From Methanimicrococcus sp. (GTDB taxonomy: Archaea > Halobacteriota > Methanosarcinia > Methanosarcinales > Methanosarcinaceae), in contig WRNK01000033.1 of the NCBI GenBank assembly GCA_009776675.1, positions 1-9,373 on the forward strand: a DNA stretch of 9,373 nucleotides. Direction: 5' to 3'. Under the pieces are notes generated by a model. It saw nothing but the letters and a program-made list of their open reading frames with translations, did no database searches and was not told the DNA's origin. This document shows positions 6,561-9,373 of this stretch, in pieces (the first letter of the stretch is position 1; each line of letters begins with the position of its first letter). The translations under genes were made by a program, and so were the position numbers.

Positions 6561-7292
6561 ATGGTTTTGGAAGAAACAAAAGAAAACTTGGAAAAAATGA
6601 AAGGATACGGCATATCCGAAGGAATTTCCGAAATCATATTAACGACAAAAAATGCAATCGACAAGCCTGAAAAAAAATATAATGCTGCTCCAATTGGAAT
6701 TATTTGGAAAAATAATAAATTGTTTCTTCATTTGTTTAAAGGAACCAATACCCGCCGAAATTTAATGACGGAAGAATACTTTGCCGCAAACATTACGGAT
6801 GATGCTGTTTTGTATGCAACGTCAACATTTTATGATTTGGAAGATGAGCATTTTTCAACCGTTTTGGTTGAAGAAAAAACGGCAGCAAATAAACCGATTG
6901 CAACTTCCTCGAAAACTGCCGCTGAAACGACCATTGAAACTGCCGCCGAAAATATACCGATATTAAAAGAAGCCAACCGATATGTCATTTTCAAATGTTT
7001 GTCCAAAACGGAATCGGATGATACGACCATTATTGATATTGAGCCCGTTCTTTTTGGAAAAATTAGAGATGAGGATGGCGGAAAACTCATAAATCGAGGG
7101 TTTAATTCTGTTATTGATGCTTGTGTTCATATGACGCGTTATGAAAAAACCAAAAATCCGACCTATATCGATCACATTCGCCATCATTTCAATCTGATTC
7201 ATAGATGTGGCCGAAAAAGAGACAAAGAAGGATTAGCTATTCTTAAAAAACGGCTGATAGAAATTGAATTGGAAAATGGGGCAGAGCCGTAA
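6561..7292 (+). CDS. DUF447 family protein (split-barrel, flavin-reductase-like)
   Basis: This is a 243-residue member of an archaeal family with a flavin-binding split-barrel look but no assigned reaction. Typical features are the N-terminal GISEGISEIILTT, NAAPIGIIWKNNKLFLHLFKGTNTRRNL (a candidate FMN-phosphate region), and the C-terminal cluster with HMTRYEKT and HIRHHFNLIHRCGRKR. A Thr/Ala/Glu-rich insert (about residues 110-140) looks low-complexity. Homologues often sit near CitG-like and tetrahydromethanopterin/methanofuran-related genes in methanogens and methylotrophs (general knowledge, not checked here). The start is ambiguous. ATG 6561 overlaps the last mini-ORF stop, and GTG 6558 keeps the 17-bp register. 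ATG 6597, just before KGYGISEG, would match a shorter family N-terminus. None has an independent strong ribosome binding site, which suggests coupling to upstream translation. Confidence 0.82.
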   Translation: MVLEETKENLEKMKGYGISEGISEIILTTKNAIDKPEKKYNAAPIGIIWKNNKLFLHLFKGTNTRRNLMTEEYFAANITDDAVLYATSTFYDLEDEHFSTVLVEEKTAANKPIATSSKTAAETTIETAAENIPILKEANRYVIFKCLSKTESDDTTIIDIEPVLFGKIRDEDGGKLINRGFNSVIDACVHMTRYEKTKNPTYIDHIRHHFNLIHRCGRKRDKEGLAILKKRLIEIELENGAEP

Positions 7293-7334
7293 AATCGAAT
7301 AAAACCAAAAACTGTGAAATCAAAAACGGCAAAA

Positions 7335-8024
7335 TCAAACAATTGAATTGTTTCGTTCCCGAATAATCTGCAAAACTTCAGAAATATGATTTAATTTATA
7401 ATCGGGATCAAAAGAGAAAGAACGGTCATGATCGTTTCGGTCGCCATAGGCGGCATAAGCGGTGATCATCCCGATTTTTTTGGCGGGCGCGATGTCGCGG
7501 CGTAAACTGTCTCCGATAAAAAGAGATGTTTCGGGGATGGCATTGGAGCGTTGAAGTGCGTAATGAAAAACGCCCGGATTGGGTTTTTTCAAACCGGACA
7601 TATCAAAAGTAATTAAATCATCAACGTGCTTGTCTAAACCGACTTTTTTCAACCTTTTTTGAGCGTTTTTGGTGTCCGCATCTGTGACAATGACAAAGGA
7701 GCAGCCCATCTCTTTTAAAGACGTGACCGTTTCGGTCACACCGTCATAGAGGGAGACGTTTTCAACTTTTTCATGTTCATAAACAGCGCAGCATTCACTG
7801 AAAAAATCATTTGAAAAGGCCTTTTTATCTTTGAGATAATCTTCAATATTTTCCAAATTTTCAAAACCGTAAATCCCGCGCAAAAAATAAGACAGCATTT
7901 CAATCGGGTCACCATCTCCGATCAGGTCAACGACAGCAGCGCACGCTTCAATTTTTGCATGAACAAAATCAAATAAAGTGTTGTCCATGTCTGAAAGAAT
8001 GTGTTGAATGTTTTGTTTTTCCAT
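7335..8024 (-). CDS. HAD-superfamily hydrolase (pyrimidine 5'-nucleotidase/phosphoglycolate phosphatase-like)
   Basis: This is a 229-residue phosphatase of the haloacid dehalogenase superfamily with all four motifs. Motif I is SDMDNTLFDF (nucleophile D12, acid/base D14). Motif II is VIVTDADT (T114). Motif III is the lysine in GLKKPNPGVFHYAL (K146 or K147). Motif IV is FIGDSLRRDIAPAKKIGM (D172, D177), binding Mg. An alpha-helical cap of about residues 18-90 lies between motifs I and II, so it is a subfamily I enzyme acting on a small phosphorylated metabolite. The exact substrate cannot be read. It begins 27 bases after the stop of the upstream MBL-fold gene on the same strand, so the two are probably co-transcribed. 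Its ribosome binding site is weak. It converges with the DUF447 gene across a 42-base gap. Confidence 0.88.
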   Translation of the reverse strand: MEKQNIQHILSDMDNTLFDFVHAKIEACAAVVDLIGDGDPIEMLSYFLRGIYGFENLENIEDYLKDKKAFSNDFFSECCAVYEHEKVENVSLYDGVTETVTSLKEMGCSFVIVTDADTKNAQKRLKKVGLDKHVDDLITFDMSGLKKPNPGVFHYALQRSNAIPETSLFIGDSLRRDIAPAKKIGMITAYAAYGDRNDHDRSFSFDPDYKLNHISEVLQIIRERNNSIV

Positions 8025-8051
8025 TTTTGAAATTCCCGAATTTTAAGAAGA

Positions 8052-9044
8052 TTAGATAAAGAGTTCCTCGCCGACTCCCAGCAAATTTAAAGCGCATGAG
8101 ATTTGATCGTATTCTTTCATTTTACAAATATCACGATACGGCTCCCCGATTGGCTCAAAACCCATCGGATATGTGCCGTAATGCATCGGAATCAGGTTTT
8201 TGGCATTTAAAGCGTTTGCAGCCAATACGGTTTCATCGGGAGAGAGATGGGAATCCCCCATTATTGATCGCGGTTTATAAGCACCAATCGGCATGATGGC
8301 GTAATCAATGTCCGGAAATAATTCGGCAATCTCAAAGAAATGATCACTCCATGCGGTATCACCGCCGAAATAAATTGTTTTGCCGTTTCCCCGAATAATG
8401 AAACTGCCCCAAAGAGATCGATTGCTGTCAAAAGCATGCATGCGTGACCAATGAAATGCCGGCAGAAAATAAACTTCAACAGACGGGGGTGTATCAAATT
8501 TTTGAAACCAGCCGGCTTCTTGGATATTTCGGCTGCCGTGTGTTAAATATTTTAAAATGTTGCTGCTTTTTAGAGGGGCAAGCATCTGTGTTTTTCTGTT
8601 TCCTTTGAAAATTTGCCGAAGAGAGCGCGGATCTGCATGGTCGTGATGCATGTGAGAAATTAAAACATAATCTGCGAATTTGAATTTTTCAATATCGCAT
8701 GGTGTTGGAACTCTTCGAGACCGCATGGGGAAATTAAAATAAGCCGGATCGGTTAAAAATGTGACACCACCGAGTCGAATAAAAAAAGAAGCATGACCAA
8801 GCCAAACAATCATATCTTGATTGACGTCCATGAAAGACTCGTTTTTGAAAAAAGAAACTTGGAATGTATCATTTCTGCGCTCCTCTCGCTGTGCGTTTTT
8901 ATAATAGCGCCATTTGAGAAACTTCATAAAGGACATTGTCTTTTTATTTCTCAAATTTATGAACGAGCGACCTTTCATCGGGTTGCCGGCCCAGCCGTCT
9001 TTAATTATCGGCAGCATCGGATTAGAAAGATATTGAATGGTCAA
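8052..9044 (-). CDS. MBL-fold metal-dependent hydrolase, NAPE-PLD/UlaG-like (COG2220 type)
   Basis: This 330-residue zinc hydrolase has a metallo-beta-lactamase fold. WLGHASFFIRLGGVTFLTDP (81-100) starts the fold. HMHHDHAD gives the HxHxDH metal motif (H131, H133, D135, H136). Further metal ligands are probably H198 (FHWSRM), D229 (GGDTAW) and H288 (PMHYGTY). The motif set resembles the N-acylphosphatidylethanolamine phospholipase D-like branch, whose prokaryotic members mostly have unknown substrates; a phosphodiester or lactone is possible. About 75 residues precede the fold. The start is TTG 9044, supported by AGGTG five bases upstream; ATG 9017 would trim nine residues. There is no signal peptide, so it is cytoplasmic. 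It heads a minus-strand pair with the HAD gene. Confidence 0.88.
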   Translation of the reverse strand: MTIQYLSNPMLPIIKDGWAGNPMKGRSFINLRNKKTMSFMKFLKWRYYKNAQREERRNDTFQVSFFKNESFMDVNQDMIVWLGHASFFIRLGGVTFLTDPAYFNFPMRSRRVPTPCDIEKFKFADYVLISHMHHDHADPRSLRQIFKGNRKTQMLAPLKSSNILKYLTHGSRNIQEAGWFQKFDTPPSVEVYFLPAFHWSRMHAFDSNRSLWGSFIIRGNGKTIYFGGDTAWSDHFFEIAELFPDIDYAIMPIGAYKPRSIMGDSHLSPDETVLAANALNAKNLIPMHYGTYPMGFEPIGEPYRDICKMKEYDQISCALNLLGVGEELFI

Positions 9045-9053
9045 AAAAACACC
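9045..9053 (-). promoter_or_regulatory. Ribosome binding site supporting a TTG start for the MBL-fold gene
   Basis: On the minus strand AGGTG is followed by five T and then TTG at 9044. No ATG lies at this distance, and the first in-frame ATG is 27 bases farther downstream. TTG initiation is therefore likely. Confidence 0.6.
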
Positions 9054-9091
9054 TGAAATTTGAAATCTGAATAATTCTAAATGTAAAGTAC

Positions 9092-9100
9092 GTTATAAAC
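9092..9100 (-). promoter_or_regulatory. Candidate TATA box for the MBL-fold/HAD unit
   Basis: On the minus strand this reads GTTTATAAC. A start about 25-30 bases downstream (near 9070) would leave a leader of about 25 nt including the AGGTG site. Confidence 0.4.
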
Positions 9101-9122
9101 TTTCTTAATATAATAAAAAAGT

Positions 9123-9157
9123 AAAACATTAAAACATTAAAACATTGATAAAACATT
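9123..9157. repeat. Octamer tandem repeat AAAACATT
   Basis: Three adjacent copies lie at 9123-9130, 9131-9138 and 9139-9146. A fourth follows after three bases at 9150-9157. The array sits between the divergent MBL-fold and nifB promoters. Confidence 0.75.
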
Positions 9158-9167
9158 AATAAAAAAG

Positions 9168-9182
9168 AAAGATATAGTATAA
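9168..9182 (+). promoter_or_regulatory. Possible TATA region for nifB
   Basis: AAGATATAGTATAAG is TATA-like and would place a start near 9205, about 50 nt before the ATG. The surrounding 9160-9225 segment is purine-rich with repeated GATAG words. No nitrogen-regulator operator could be identified with confidence. Confidence 0.3.
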
Positions 9183-9259
9183 GAATGAAAAAAGATAGAT
9201 AAGAGATAGAGGAAAGATAGAAAATCGGTGATATTTTGGATAAATGCATGGGAGAAGAG

Positions 9260-9373
9260 ATGAAAAGAAAGATCGCACAGCACCCTTGCTATTCATCCGA
9301 AGCGCAGCACAAATTCGGAAGACTCCATTTGCCTGTCGCACCGTCTTGCAATATCCAATGCAACTATTGCGAT
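9260..9373 (+). CDS. nifB: NifB, radical SAM FeMo-cofactor biosynthesis protein (5' part only)
   Basis: The first 38 residues run to the window edge. HPCYSSEAQHKFGRLHLPVAP (residues 8-28, quoted only to locate it) is the diagnostic NifB N-terminus. The radical SAM cluster motif C-x3-C-x2-C follows as CNIQCNYC (from residue 30). NifB uses S-adenosylmethionine to fuse two [4Fe-4S] clusters around a carbide, giving NifB-co for nitrogenase. Methanogens often keep nifB, also in genomes where nitrogenase genes are not adjacent. The ATG at 9260 has GGAG at 9251-9254; an in-frame ATG at 9248 would add MGEE but leaves that site inside the coding region. The rest of the gene lies outside the window. 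Confidence 0.9.
   Translation, partial: MKRKIAQHPCYSSEAQHKFGRLHLPVAPSCNIQCNYCD

Noticed and set aside
7337..7353. Small inverted repeat at the end of the HAD gene as a shared terminator
   Set aside because: The stem is only 6 bp of A/T-rich sequence overlapping the last codons and has no clear T-tract after it; too weak to call.

Overview
The window most likely comes from a methanogenic archaeon, probably of the Methanosarcinales/Methanomicrobia side of the Euryarchaeota; the genus cannot be fixed from sequence alone. The evidence is a recognisable methanogenesis marker protein 9 gene next to an archaeal DUF447 gene and a CitG-like gene, the start of a methanogen-type nifB, archaeal TATA-like promoters, and GAGG/AGGTG-type ribosome binding sites. 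Most of the DNA is AT-rich with many A-runs. The exception is the decarboxylase gene, which is visibly richer in GC.

Layout. (1) 1-404: the 3' end of a surface protein with an acidic Gly/Ser/Asp stalk and one C-terminal membrane anchor, closed by a strong hairpin plus T-tract terminator. (2) 496-1254: a small solenoid protein of eight near-identical 26-residue HEAT/LRV-like repeats. (3) 1255-1600: a gene-free stretch between convergent genes. It holds two hairpins, a small tRNA-like fold with a perfect T-arm but no D or anticodon arm, and a 15-bp direct repeat. (4) 1601-3859, minus strand: a full-length, fold-type I, PLP-dependent arginine/lysine/ornithine decarboxylase of AdiA type. (5) 3860-4171: a divergent promoter region containing a GC-richer block that looks like a repeat or inserted element. 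(6) 4172-7292, plus strand: a probable operon of methanogenesis marker 9 (Dus-like TIM barrel with a Cys-rich tail), a CitG-like triphosphoribosyl-dephospho-CoA synthase homologue, and a DUF447 flavin-reductase-like protein. (7) 7335-9044, minus strand: a two-gene unit encoding a metallo-beta-lactamase-fold hydrolase and a HAD phosphatase. (8) 9045-9247: an AT-rich divergent promoter region. (9) 9260 to the end: the first 38 codons of nifB.

The likely metabolic core is the marker 9/CitG/DUF447 operon, which I infer acts in C1 or cofactor chemistry specific to methanogens; its exact reaction is unknown to me. The most striking feature is short tandem duplication at many scales. A 46-bp duplication copies the 3' end of the marker 9 gene. 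A 17-bp repeat fills the gap between the CitG-like and DUF447 genes. There are 24-bp and 21-bp repeats inside the CitG-like gene and 78-bp repeats in the solenoid gene. The 17-bp array is special: it reads as six overlapping six-codon mini-ORFs, each linked to the next by an ATGA stop/start overlap. The chain runs from just after the CitG-like stop into the DUF447 start, which suggests a translational relay.
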